A stretch of 64,000 bases of DNA, taken from contig KV748190.1 in NCBI GenBank assembly GCA_001692895.1, forward strand, positions 2,133,645 to 2,197,644. The letters are read 5' to 3'. Position numbers and translations under genes: made by a program. This DNA is from Cenococcum geophilum 1.58. Lineage: Eukaryota; Ascomycota; Dothideomycetes; Gloniales; Gloniaceae. The notes below the pieces were generated by a model. That model saw only the letters and a list, made by a program, of their open reading frames with translations. It was not told the origin of the DNA and searched no databases. Numbering within the stretch: the stretch's first letter is position 1; the number at the start of each line of letters is the position of its first letter. Positions 46,120 to 57,639 of the stretch are shown here, piece after piece.

Positions 46120-47700
46120 GACTACTAGCTACTATATATCTCTTAACCTCTTTACTCTTAGCGGCTATTGTCGCTCAAGTAGTTTCTAAACCTGTTTCTA
46201 TGCCTATAGCCTCTACAGAAATTATAAGCCATTACGCCATTAATGGCCAGTATATACCAAATATTAATATAATAGAGGATTGCTATAATTTACTTGGCTA
46301 ATTTATTATAGATTTATTTCTATAAAGAAAAGAATTAGTAAGTATGTAATAATACACAAGTATCTACTACTAAATATATTACGATAGATAATCTAAATGG
46401 GTTAGTAATCCTTCTTAGTAAAATAATTTTTATATTAATAAAAGCTAGTATTAATTCTATAGCTATTAACCTAGGCCTATACTGTTACCTTTATATATAA
46501 AACTTCCTATATCTATATTTTACTTAATACTATAGCTAACTAGCTTCTTCTTTAGCGATGGTAGCTGTAGTATAATATAGACTGGATTTTTTGGCCAAAA
46601 TTGGTTTCCTGGCTACCCAGATTATAACTTTACAGATACTTTTCATAGCTACCAATGCTAGGTTAATAGCTGTCCTACTACGGCAGGGCCTGTAATAGTT
46701 TTAATAGGGCCGAGTTTAACTCCAGTTTTATAGAAGGCTAGGTCTAGTTTATATAGTTATAAATTTAAATATAATAGAACTTTAATCTTACAAAGATATA
46801 AAGTAATAAAGGGTTACTGTCTTATATATAGATAAGTTCGTGTTAGTAGTATAGGGACATTTATATAGGCTGGATCAATTATAGGCGTAAAAGGCTACTG
46901 TTTACTACTGCTTATTTCTGCCAATCATATAACTCTTAAGGGAACTTATATAACTGGGTATACAATCGTATATTTAAGATTAGGAAGGACTATAATTACT
47001 CTCTTTAAGAGGTTATATTGACTATATGCATCCCTTAAAGGTGTTAATAACTATACGTATAGTAAGGAATGGACCCTCCAAAACTTGGCATTGTTATATA
47101 AGATATAGTTATCTATTACAAAGGCAAGACAATTTAGCAGCAAGCCGTCCCATTTCCCTATAAGATTCTTAGCTTGGCCAGATATCTAGTATATGTCGTT
47201 ACTTTACCCATGCTACTAAAGAAGCTTTTAATCGGATCCTTATACAGTTAGAAAGCTTATTTAGAGAAATAGTAGCTAATATAATCCATCTTAAGGACAT
47301 ATTAAACCGCACTGGAGACTGGCCATATAGAGGGTTAATTAACATAAAAGGAGCATTAGGAAATTTGTAATTTCTAAATTAATTTAATAATATGTAAACA
47401 CTGCCATATAAAGTGAAGAATAAAATGCTCCTAAGTAGAATACAAGCGTATCTCCTTGCTTAATTCTAATGTTAGAATTGTCCAAGTGGCTAGTAGAGTC
47501 TATAGAGCCTAAAATAAAGTAAGGAAAAGAGCAAACTGTATAGAGTATAGCGCAATAAGATATATAGAGAATAATAGGAATAATTTTCCACTAATTAATC
47601 CGAAGCCGTCTATTAACCTAGTACTCTCTTATGTTATAAACCAAAAGCTATCTATAAGGTATATTTAATATCGAGAGAAAGAACGCTAGCGCAACCTATA
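46120..47700 (+). pseudogene. secreted or membrane protein relic, unrecognised
   Basis: Directly after the L2-d LTR the plus strand reads a signal-peptide-like start: LLATIYLLTSLLLAAIVAQV, then SKPVSMPIASTEIISHYAIN. Further on (46560-46720) it reads GFFGQNWFPGYPDYNFTDTF with Asn-glycosylation-like and Cys residues. Near 46860-46990 hydrophobic stretches occur (LLLLISANHITLKGTYI). The part near 47200-47350 reads KEAFNRILIQLESLFREIV and RTGDWPYRGLINIKGALG. This could be a separate secreted protein, or an extracellular N-terminal part belonging to the ferric reductase that follows on the same strand. Many stops and frame changes are present. Confidence 0.4.
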
Positions 47701-47949
47701 ATAAAACTGCTAGCACTAAACTAATAATTAAGCAACCTGCAATCGTCTTATAATGTAATTTAGCTAAGGCTTTATTCAAGGCATTAAGTTCACTAGTAGG
47801 ATACTATAGGCTATGTAATAGTATAGAGATTTGAAGAGGAGGCGGTTCGCAGTATATATAGTTTATATAGCTAGTACAAAAGTATCTTATTCCAATTGTT
47901 ATATTTCTAGGGATTTAATAATTTTCTAAATTTAGAAACTAGGATAAAA

Positions 47950-50100
47950 TTAGTAATTAAAAGCAACTTAAGTATACCTCTACTAACTTATAAAGTTAAA
48001 ATTCCTGTCTTTAACTTATTGGTATTATAAATAACTAAGAATATAAACCCTGCTAATATCATTCCGGTGTATGCAGTAGCAGTATATACTATTTTTATAT
48101 ATATCCTACTTCGCTGCATTTTCTGCCGGATTGTGTTGTCGCTAGTAGAATTAGGCTTATAGATTTGGCGACAGTTAATCCTATAAAAGAAATTAACCAA
48201 GGAAATTATAAATAGTAATTAATAGGAATTTTAGCACGACCCGCCTACTAACTAAAGGACCAAAACCGACCCCCTAGGATCTTAGAAAGAGGTTATATTT
48301 TAGCCTCCTAATTTAGGACCCAGATACCGAATAATGTCGTCTCTACTACCGCTATATAAATTATCCTTAATAGGGACATCTTGTTTAAACTTGCAGTAAT
48401 AAAGATTTTCTAGTTATATTTAATTATTTTAGGTACTTTATTCGTCTATAGCATTCTTAGCGGATATATTCTAAGATTTAGGGACTTAATATTATTTAAG
48501 TACAGAAAATACATTTAGTATCCTCAGATTTATAAATACTTAAAAGGGACAGCTAAGGCTATAATCTCAGACGCGATCTTAATCCTTGCCCTATAGTTTG
48601 CGAACGCTCTTTGTATTAGAATTCGTATAAATAACCGCACTAGTCTTATTAAACAATCTGGATTAATAGCACTTGCAAACATAATTCCGCTAGCCTTCGG
48701 TTCACGAATAGCATTCATTACCTATTTATTTAGTATTAATTCTGAGCTCTATCAAAGGGCTTATAATTAAATTAGTAGAATTTTGGTCGTCAAAGGTATA
48801 TTACATTCGATGCTGGTAATATCTTCAAATAAAACATTATTAAGAAATGTTATACCTCTTATAGTACGTAATTCACGCTCTAGCACTAGAACCCGCTAAT
48901 AAGATCTTCCTAGGCACTAGTAGCGCTGGGCGGTATCGCCCTTAGATCGATTCCTATTTTATAAACTTACTTCTATAAGATCCTTTCTAAGTGCCATCTT
49001 ATTCTAGTTACTATTTTTATAGCTATAACTTGGCGGCATCTCCCATTATCATTCCTAAATCCGCTAAAGTTATACTTATTTTTAACAACCTACGTCTAGG
49101 CATTAAACTACTTGCTATAGTATATATACATAGCCTACTGGAATATTAACTATAGTGCTAACTTGCGTTTTAGAGCCAGCGTAGAATATATAGCAGATGC
49201 TATTATAATTAAAGTTAAACTAGCACGGCTATGGGAATGCAAGGCTAGACAGTTTATATACCTTTATCTGCCAGAACTTAGCTATATAGCATTTATACAG
49301 GCACATCCATTCTTCATATCATAGTAGGATAGTAAGACCTTAGTCCTTCTTATAGAACTAAGAAGAGGCTTTACAGAAAGTTTACGGCGCTATATAAAAG
49401 AGGAGAGAACTAAGAAAACCAACTTAATTACTATTATTAAAGGCCCCTATAGTAAGGAGCTGGACTTTATAAAATATAAAACCGTCCTGCTATTCGCAAC
49501 GGGAGTTGGAATTGCTAGATAACTAAGTTATCTAAAACGCTTAATGGAGATAAGAAATAGAAGCGATACTAGCACTAAAAGAATTTCACTCCACTAGGAA
49601 ATAGACAATAGGGGTAAAAAATATCAGTATAATATAAATAAAACTACTAACGGTTAGCTAGAACATAAGTACTAGGTCTAAAAGAGGGTATAGAATCTTC
49701 TTAATACTGATATAGACAGTAGCGAAGATAGTAGTAAACATATATAGCCTTTTTTTTTACTCTTGTCTTTATTTAACAATATATAGGTTATAAAGGTTAA
49801 ATATTAGATCCGGTACAGCGATCTACCTTATAGAATTGGATATGGCGATAATAAACGCCTATATAAAAACTACAAAGAAATAAATTCTATAGGCGTATTT
49901 AAAGAGGAAATAAAGAGTAATAAAGGTCGAATAGTAGTATCTAGTAGGTTTTTTCTAAACTATAATCTTTATGCTTATCCTTACGAATATTAGTATGCGT
50001 GCGTGCTGAAGTAGCAGACGTGCTACGCAGGACCGTGGCGAAGCATATGCATAGAGGAGTAAGACTTATGGAGTTAGACTTTCGGCCGACGTATAAATAG
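47950..50100 (+). pseudogene. ferric reductase relic (FRE/NOX superfamily)
   Basis: Ferric reductases move electrons from NADPH through FAD and haem across the membrane to Fe(III). The plus strand shows the family order. A hydrophobic segment is near 48040-48110 (IIPVYAVAVYTIFIYILL), and another near 48430-48470. The conserved transmembrane block SGLIALANIIPLAFGSRIAF lies at about 48655-48715, continuing to a region expected to hold the haem histidines (LYQRAHN-like, partly lost). The FAD-binding HPF motif sits at 49303-49311 within AFIQAHPFFIS. The NAD-binding block has GPYSKELDF near 49442 and VLLFATGVGIARQLSYL near 49480-49540. The C-terminal end VADVLRRTVAKHMHRGVRLM is at 50010-50070. Length fits a roughly 650-residue protein. 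The 3' end (50000-50100) keeps CpA/TpG and is less damaged. FREs are a known Starship accessory family. Confidence 0.75.
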
Positions 50101-50343
50101 TTTGTAGTCTTCTCCCGCGCTTAAATATAATTAGCTCTATAAGCAATAATAGTCTATATATATCTTAAAACTCTAAGAAATTAAAAAAGGGGCTTTATGA
50201 ACTGGTAAGAACTTAACGGGGCTAAGTATCGTAATCCTTAGTATAGTGTTAAAATGCCGAACAATATTATAGGGTATTAGTTAATCGGACCTTATAAATA
50301 CCAGAAAATAGATCCCTATGGCAGCGCCTTCCTTTATTTTCTA

Positions 50344-50544
50344 TTGACCTAAATTAGATTTTCTTACCACCGTATTACTACTGTACTGACTTTAATGCCT
50401 ACCACCCTATAACCTACCACCCCGCCGCTTACTACCCTATGTCTTACTATCTGTTTCTGTTGCCTATACCTACCTTATATATATAAAGAGGTTTTAGAGC
50501 CAGCTTCAATCAATAGAGTTCTTATTCTTGATGTCCCGCCCAAT
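50344..50544 (+). mobile_element. piggyBac-derived MITE, copy d
   Basis: About 200 bp. The left half matches the 3' flank of the piggyBac gene (GTTTCTGTTGCCTATACC, CTACCTTATATATATA). The right half matches the 5' flank (GAGCCAGCTTCAATCAATAG, GTTCTTAT). The gene between them is absent, so it is an internal-deletion derivative. The terminal TTAA sites are worn. Confidence 0.65.
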
Positions 50545-50683
50545 ATTTTCCTTTTATAAACTTTAAACCTACTTATATAATATTACCATTAGCAGTTAAG
50601 GGAATATATTAACATATTAAAGGGCAGAGTTTGCCAAACGGTAGAACTCGTCTGTTAATTAATCTATAGGAGAGGGGAGACTA

Positions 50684-50930
50684 TATATATATAATATAGG
50701 TACAGGCAATAGAAATAGGTAATAAGTTATATAGTAGTAGTATTAAATAGGACGATTAGGAATAAGAGCTCTGTCTTATAAATATGGCTCTAGAGCCCCT
50801 ATACACGAGGAAGAGGTAGTAGACTAAGCCAGTGACCGAGTCAATAGGTAGTAACTAAGATAGTAGTAAGATAGTAATAAGTAAGCCCAATCTAGGTCGA
50901 TAGAGTTCTTATTATTGACTTATATAATAG
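50684..50930 (+). mobile_element. piggyBac-derived MITEs, nested or rearranged (copy e)
   Basis: A derivative from TTAA at 50743 to about 50900 carries AATAAGAGCTCTGTC at one end and GTAATAAGTAAGCCCAATCT at the other. It is bordered on both sides by further family fragments (AATAGAAATAGGTAATAAG before, GAGTTCTTATTATTGAC after), as if one copy had entered another. Confidence 0.5.
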
Positions 50931-50949
50931 AATTGTAATTGAGATTTAC

Positions 50950-52200
50950 TACTATAGTAAGTAACTACTTCGTAATCTAAGATCTTAAAATCCCTAATCT
51001 CCTACTGCTCTATCTGTTCTATAGCGAGCGTTATATTAAACCTTATACTTATCTATATATACCCAACTAACTATATAAGTACTTCCTTTAGAGGATTGCC
51101 TTTAAGAAAATCATGCTATATCCAAATTAGCGTTGTTGCTAAAATATGTCTAATTACTTACTTTATAAAGGTCTGAGGGCGAAGCTAAGCCGGTTACCTT
51201 AAGAAATTCTATAATATTATTTAACCAGCTACTAGATAGACTAAACTTAAAATTACTATCTTCTCCGGGCGGTAATTTTTCTATTAAAAAGAATAAAACC
51301 GAGCTAAGTGCTCTAATATCTATACATTTATCTATAGATTTAGCACGCGCCGTTTAATAGTAACATTCCGGATAGACTATATTTGTGGCATGTTAATACT
51401 ATTCTTTATCCTTTTAGGCTATATATACTAATCTTAACGTCGCTATCTTTAGAGAGTATAAGTGTTTTATAGGAAAGCTTGCTATATACAAATCCTAGGG
51501 ACGCTATATAAGAAATACCAGCGAGCACCTACACGGAAAATGAGTACGGTGCTATGATAATTAAGGCAACTAACCTGACTTATAATTGACGCTAGCTAAA
51601 TCTTAGTAGGAAATATAGGTGAAAAAACTACCTCTTTTAAGGTGCACTCGGCATGCTCGCAGATAAGGTATATTTTTAACTTAGACTTAAAGACCTAACG
51701 GATTTATATAAAATTCGGGTGATGAATTTACTTAAGCTGCGTATGTAGCTTATAAGTATTGCTTCTAGTAGTAGTCCTTAAATTGTATAGATTTTTTATA
51801 ATAGGAATACTATAGATAACTGCGATATATTAGGCCGAGCTGGAGGTCTTAATACCGTATATAACTTTGTATATCTTATCATCTAGGTTCTAAAGGGAGG
51901 GATTATTTTGACGCCCGTATAATTTTGGCTGCAGCCTATATACGGTGATATTGGTTATAGTATTACTTAGACAAGGCGTAAGGAGTGGGCTAGATTTATA
52001 GCTACCCTTTAAAATAATTAGAGTCTCTAAAGGGTTTAGGAGTTTAGTTTAACGCTTTGCGTTAGTATTATTAGAATCTATATATATAAGGGTTATCTCC
52101 AAGCTAAAGGTAAAAGAGTTAAGTTTTAAATTTTAACGGCAGCCCCTATTAGTATGCGGGGCGCTAGCTAAAAAAATAGGATACTCTATTAGGATATAGA
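50950..52200 (-). pseudogene. protein-kinase-like relic
   Basis: The minus strand gives a kinase-like order. Near 51840-51780 it reads VIYGIKTSSSAQYIAVIYS, the glycine-loop/beta-3 region without a clear VAxK lysine. Then comes the segment IHHPNFI near 51720, the hinge-like IYLICEHAECTLKEVVFS near 51670-51620, and LASIISQV near 51590. After a frame change LGFVYSKL and ILSKDSDVKISIYSLKG (51480-51400) correspond to the catalytic-loop and activation region. The usual HRD and DFG residues are not recognisable. This fits the degenerate fungal protein-kinase-like families rather than a classical kinase, and the assignment rests on overall order. Stops occur throughout. Confidence 0.55.
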
Positions 52201-52229
52201 AGTCTATAAATAGTAACCCTTATCTAATA

Positions 52230-55200
52230 AACGTCTAAGATCTGGCCTAAGTTTAAAAATATCTATAAAGCCTATCTAAGAAGTATGTAAAATATTACAA
52301 ACGTAAAAGATAAGAGAATTCTTAAGGAGTGAATAGCTAACTCCTGGGGAACTATATATATGCCGTTTAAGACACTATACTTTCTCTATTCTTACCTAGA
52401 CAATCTATATTAGATTATTAAGAAGGCTCTAATAAAGGAATTTAAGAAAGGTTGTTATTGCCTAAATCCTTCTCATTATATACCAGCCATTGTTAATAAC
52501 AATAATCTTAACTATATCCTTGGAGTATTAGCGCTCTTATCTAAACAGCTTTTAGCTAAAGAAAAGCTACCTAGTCTACTGTTACGTTAGGGTTTTCGTA
52601 TTCAGTGCCTACAAGGCTACTATCGTGTTGCTATAGCTAAAGAGGCCCTTCCCCTAAGCGAGAGATGGTGGACTGTAAGTTTATATTCTATAGGTAAAGC
52701 AAAAAGCAGTGTTCATTGCCTAGATTTAACTAATAATGTATTAGGTGCTGGACTAGAGTTACGGACTACTCTAGCCGAGGAGTACTTAAACCTCGTTAGT
52801 TACTCTAATAGCGAAATCTATATAATAATATGCTTCTACAATAAATTGACGGGAAAACTTATATTAGATACTTTGGAGAGGTAGTAGTTATACCTAATAC
52901 CTAATAAAAGGAGGGATCTGGGGGAGTTTTTTAAATATAGGGAACTAGCTATAGATTTTGAAGAATTGCTAGATCTGCCGGGCCTTTGGTAGGGAGATTA
53001 GATTAGCAACTTATATAAAATAATAGGAATGTAGTGCGATAAGGTAAGTTAAGGAGGGATTTTTACCTTTACTTTAACTAACTAGCTAGCGAATAATACA
53101 TTATTTAAGGCATATCCACTTAACGTAGCTTGCTATTTTAGGTAAAAATAAGGACTTAATGAAATTAATAGATAGACCTACCGTCAAGGCTTTAGAGTTA
53201 TGAGCCCCAAGCACATATCGAGATAATATAAGATATCTTAAAGACCTCTTTAATGACCATATACTCTTTACTGCCATTACTAATAAATAACAGCGATGAG
53301 ATATCTGGACGAACTTAATTATAACTTAGGGCCTTATACCTACTTTGCATAGCTTCTTCGAAGACGTTAAGTACCTTAGGCCACTTACTAAGGTAATAAA
53401 GGGTCTTTTAAGAAACCCTTCTCAACGAAAGTCGTTTAAAGGCACTATAGATACTGCTCTCACTAATTGCTTTTCTAAAAAAACCCAAAACAAAGGGTTC
53501 CTAAAATTGCAACGATTGGACGCTAAGTTTATAGCCGTAAGGGGCAACACCGCCGACTAAGTACAGTTTGGCAACCTTATGCTCTAGCTCTATTCTATAT
53601 AGTATTGGCCCTAAATGATTAAAGAATATCCTAGAGCAGAGAAAGGGGGGAAGAGGTTAATTCTAACGGAACCTAACGAAGCTATATAGTACGCCTTTAC
53701 AGCACTAGCTTTATAACTTAAATATAACTCTAATAGAATCTACGAATTAACCGCAAGAAAACCTTCTAAAAAATTATAGCCTATTATGGTAGATCCAGAA
53801 GCTAGACCAATTTTTACTACTAGTAGTAGTGGAGAGAGCCACGAGTGTAGATAGGGGCGTGTCTTCTAGAATTCCTATGCTATTAATCGGCAGTTTCTTT
53901 TTCTGGATATATTATATGACCGTAATTAGGGTATAGGTAAAGGAATCTCATCCTTCTACGTTAGACAGTCCGTATAGTTTACTTTCTTTAAATATATTTT
54001 ACTAAGCTAGAGTATAACCAATAAACCTAATTCTAATCCGTTTCGGCCTCTAATTAATGCAAGTGACTTAGAGTATAAGATTTCGGTAATTACTGCTATG
54101 AGTTTATTATAAGGAAGTGTATAAAATGATGAAGTAGATAGGCTAAGAGGAGAACTCTATGCTTCTACGCAGAGGGCCGCATCTCTATATTAGTAGTTAG
54201 AGGCTATAAGCGAAGAGATTTCTGCTTTAAAAGACGAAAATAATTAGTTATAGGTACCAGATAGTTATAGTGCGGAACTTTAAAAGCAACTAGAGGAATT
54301 AAAATCTTGTTTAGCGGACCTATAAAGTAAGTTATCTTGTCTCTAACAGATAAGTAAAGAGGAAAAAGTTAAGGTAAGAGATATAATTCTTAACCTTCAA
54401 TTACAAAATAAAGCTTTAAGAAACGATAATAACAAACTTTTAGTTAAGATAGGGCGACTTAAAATAGACATAAAGAGGTTAAAAACCAAAATCGCCGCTA
54501 TATAAACTAAAGAAAAGATATAGGATGCTAAAAAGAACAAAATTGCTAAACTTAAAGAAGTACGGCTAGGTCTTTAGAATAAAGTAAAAAGATTAAAAAC
54601 GGCAAATTCTATATTAGAGGACGAAAAAAATAGACTAAAGATAAAACTAGCCTTAAGTAAAGGGAAGGAGAAATAGACAGACGTAGCGTTATTAGGGATG
54701 GCCGCCCTAGATAATAAGGTATATAAACTTTAGATAAAGTATAAGGCTATATAAGCAGACTTAAAAGCGAAAACTACTAAATATAAGGCTATAGAAGAAG
54801 CGTTATATGCTTAGAAAGCTCGATAGTATAATATTAACAAGCTAAACCAACAACTAGAAAAATATTGGGCGAAAATTAATACCCTAGAAGCAGATAAAAT
54901 GTCGCTAATTAAAACCGTGGGTTCTTTAAAATTCAAAGCAGGATTATAGGCTTAATTTACGGAGTAATCGCTAAATATACCTACCCGTATTCGGCTTATA
55001 TATAAAAATAAAAAGGAAAGCGAAGAACAGGTTCGCGATAAGGAGGAAATAGCAAGAATTACTTTTAGTTATCTCTAAAACGGAATTAGTTTGTTTAATA
55101 AATTGGGTTATATACTAATAAATAATTAAGCTTTTCGTTATAGTTAAAGGGAGCCGATCTACCTTTATAGTATTTATAGTAGGAAGCGTAAATTTACTAA

Positions 55201-55320
55201 TGATTTAAATGCCCAAATTAATGTAGAGAGGGATACTATTAACTTAGGACAAACTAAAAGGGTAATTAGGATTCGCTTATTAAAAAATAATACTAGTAAA
55301 TAATAGAGGAGTACTTATAG
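52230..55320 (+). pseudogene. DUF3723 protein relic with coiled-coil tail (copy 2)
   Basis: The plus strand reads SHYIPAIVNNNNLNYILGVL near 52470. The DUF3723 hallmark GFRIQCLQGYYRVAIAKEA starts at 52591, followed by LPLSERWWTVSLYS. Next come SNSEIYIIICFYNKLTGKL, DLPGLW near 52975 and ISNLYKIIGMQCDKV. The stretch 53345-53560 is open for 71 codons and has SFFEDVKYLRPLTKVIKGLL. Then comes a block with LTEPNEAI and YNSNRIYELTARKPSKKL, and a roughly 330-residue coiled coil (54100-55050) with RLRGELYASTQRAASLY and KIGRLKIDIKRLKTKIAAI. It ends near 55310 and runs into a minisatellite. It parallels copy 1 (23.4-27.4 kb) in domain order but is clearly diverged and lacks the triplicated module, so the two are separate family members rather than a recent duplication. 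Confidence 0.75.
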
Positions 55321-55640
55321 TACTAGAGAGTACCTATAAGAAGGAGTATCTATAATAATATAATATACTACTAACGCGGGGCACTTATAGCTAAGTAGGG
55401 TACCTATAGTAATGTGGGGTACCTATAATAATAAGGGGTACCGCAACGTGGAGTACCTATAATAATACTAAGTACCTAGGAAATTATAGAGTATATATAA
55501 TAACGTAGGTACTTATAAAGACAGAGGATACCTATACTAGGGGGTACTTATTATAACGCGGAGTACTTATAATATTATTAGGTGCCCCCTTTAATAGGTA
55601 CCTACTATAATAGAGAGTACCTATATTATAGGTATTTGCT
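55295..55640 (+). repeat. minisatellite of about 20-bp units
   Basis: Degenerate units of about 19-30 bp built on GGGTACCTATAATAATG(CG/TG) recur about 15 times, with variants GAGTACCTATA and GGGTACTTATTATAACGCG. The array begins where the DUF3723 coding remnant ends and stops 33 bp before the L1 solo LTR. Confidence 0.75.
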
Positions 55641-55673
55641 AGGAAAGTATTTACCAAATATATATATACTATT

Positions 55674-55900
55674 TGTTACAGCACTAGTAGAACTTAGCAG
55701 AACTACGCACCGGCAAGTTGCTATAGATTGCCGTATATTGCGGTCACGTGACGCGAAGATCGTATATAGCTTTAAGCGGCGCTCCCCTTCTTCTCCTTTC
55801 CTTTCTTTAGCTTTAGATTCTTATTTATAGACAATCCAATCGTATAGGCTTACGCGACCATTTTACCGTACTTATATCTCGATTAACTAAGTCGCTAATA
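55674..55900 (+). mobile_element. solo LTR, family L1, copy B
   Basis: 227 bp, TGTTACAGCACTAG to GTCGCTAATA. A perfect 5-bp duplication CTATT lies at 55669-55673 and 55901-55905. The last third matches copy A closely (CTTTAGCTTTAGAT, TTATAGACAATCCAAT), while the middle is diverged. The middle here is richer in CpG. Confidence 0.82.
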
Positions 55901-56009
55901 CTATTTTAGATAAACCTTCTATATTTAGGATTAACTAGGTTAACAGTTAGACTATATTAGCTATAGCTAACATTTTTAAACCAATGTGATATAAGAAATA
56001 GGAAGTAAT

Positions 56010-56110
56010 GACGCTGAAAAAAGAGGCAACTTTTACGGGGATAGGCAACTGCTAACCTCGAACCCGGGAACCAATTCTTATAATTACTAAAGTAGTCCTA
56101 GTTAGTGGTA
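56010..56110 (-). other. tRNA-like or tRNA-derived fragment
   Basis: The minus strand contains CCCGGGTTCGAGGTTAGCAG, close to a tRNA T-arm (B box). A run of six Ts follows downstream, as at a Pol III terminator (56010-56030). No acceptor stem or anticodon arm can be built with confidence. It could be a tRNA-derived SINE remnant or chance. Confidence 0.25.
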
Positions 56111-57450
56111 GTATTGGGACGTAATAAGGTGATACTCTTACTATTAGTTATATAAGGGGGATATTACATAGCTACGGTTCGTAGATAGTATAATAATTGT
56201 TATTATTTTTTGTTATTAATAGGAATAAGAAAAGGGGTGAGGAACTTAAGGTTCCTTACCACGCTAGGGCTATGTCGACATATAATGACCGCTTGCCTCA
56301 TTCCCAACACTTATAAGGGAGACCGCTATATAGCTAAGAGGGCACTAACTTATACTAGTAATATCCGGCAAAATATATATTTAATATACTATCCTTATTA
56401 CACTAGCTCCAGGCGTTGTTAATATAGAAATGGATCTATAGTATAGTAAGCCTTAAATAAAGTAGGCATCCCTATACTAATATTTAAACTACACTAACTA
56501 TGGCTTATACTATTACCGCTAATCTATTTAGATTAGAGTGGAGCGGATCTAAAGACAAATCCACTCTATCTACAATTTAACGCTATCCTTAGTCTTAACT
56601 ATCTTCCTTAGGATTCGTATTAGAGATCTAGTCTTCTTGTATATTTTCGCGTATTCGGGCGTATTGCAATTAGGTCTACCGCCAAACTTATTTATCTCTT
56701 TTAGTTTTAATTTTTTTAGCAGGACCGACATTCTTATAAGGGTAGCGTAGGTGTTTTAAGTATAGCCTTCTAAAATAAATGCCTTAAATGGCTCCTTTTT
56801 CTAGTACTAGAGAATAGCAAAAATCCCTTACTTTTTACCTAGCTATTAAGCTAAAGGTTAATTACAAGGCCATTACGGGGAAAGTTAGGGGGGGGGTTAA
56901 TTAGTACTAGATGGGTAAGGTAGGGTACTAAGTTCGCAGAGCGGGGTAAACTTTGGCGGGGCTTACATTTAAGGCAAAAGCTGGTTTCGCTAGCGACTAT
57001 AACTAATATAGCTTATAGGCTTTTAACGGCTAGGGGGCTTTTAAATATTAAAACTAATATCTTAAAATATTTAATTGCAGGTATTTTCTTAATAAAAGGC
57101 ATTATATAGCATTATTTACGATATTAATATAATTAAGGCTCTATTACGACATTTAATAGTGTTTATATTTAGAGGCTCTACTTAATTAACTACATAACGT
57201 TGCCTATATCTATGCCAAACGTCTAACACCTCACTGTCGCTTAAATTGCTTTACTCGTCGTCCTCTAGCTCTACCTATATATTAGCCTCTTTATCTACCT
57301 TTTTCGCAGCTGCTTTAAAGCCTTTAAGTGAGCCGTTACTGCCTTAAATGTAATAATTAAATTTTTACTTCATAAAGAGGTAGTATAAGTCGCTAAGCTT
57401 AAATAGGTAAGTGGTAATACCCGTTCGTCAAAAGCCTAACCGTTAAAAGC
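56110..57450. other. no recognisable gene; weak minus-strand coding signal at its end
   Basis: Mostly broken frames. Minus strand 57350-57190 reads GSNGSLKGFKAAAKKVDKEA and an acidic stretch with DSEVLDVWHRYRQRYV, which may be the end of an unrecognised gene. Confidence 0.3.
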
Positions 57451-57453
57451 CTA

Positions 57454-57561
57454 TATAAGGGGGCAACCTAAGCAGGTCACTTACCAAAATAGTAAGCATA
57501 GCTATAATGCCACCAGAACTTATAGGGAGGGCAAGTAGCCCGCTTAGGTTGCCCCCTTATA
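57454..57561. mobile_element. hairpin MITE, 108 bp
   Basis: Perfect 20-bp terminal inverted repeats TATAAGGGGGCAACCTAAGC at 57454-57473 and the inverse at 57542-57561. The 68-bp interior is not coding. The arms show no RIP difference from each other. Confidence 0.75.
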
Positions 57562-57639
57562 AGCTACGTTACTAGTGTTTAGAAGAAGAAAAAATAAAGC
57601 TTAATTCTTAAATTTTGCTAGAGTTTAGAAATGCCTAGT

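Noticed and set aside
46120-47700. Envelope-like or viral gene between LTRs
   Set aside because: The neighbouring L2 LTRs are solo copies with their own duplications. The reading has a plain signal peptide and no viral feature.
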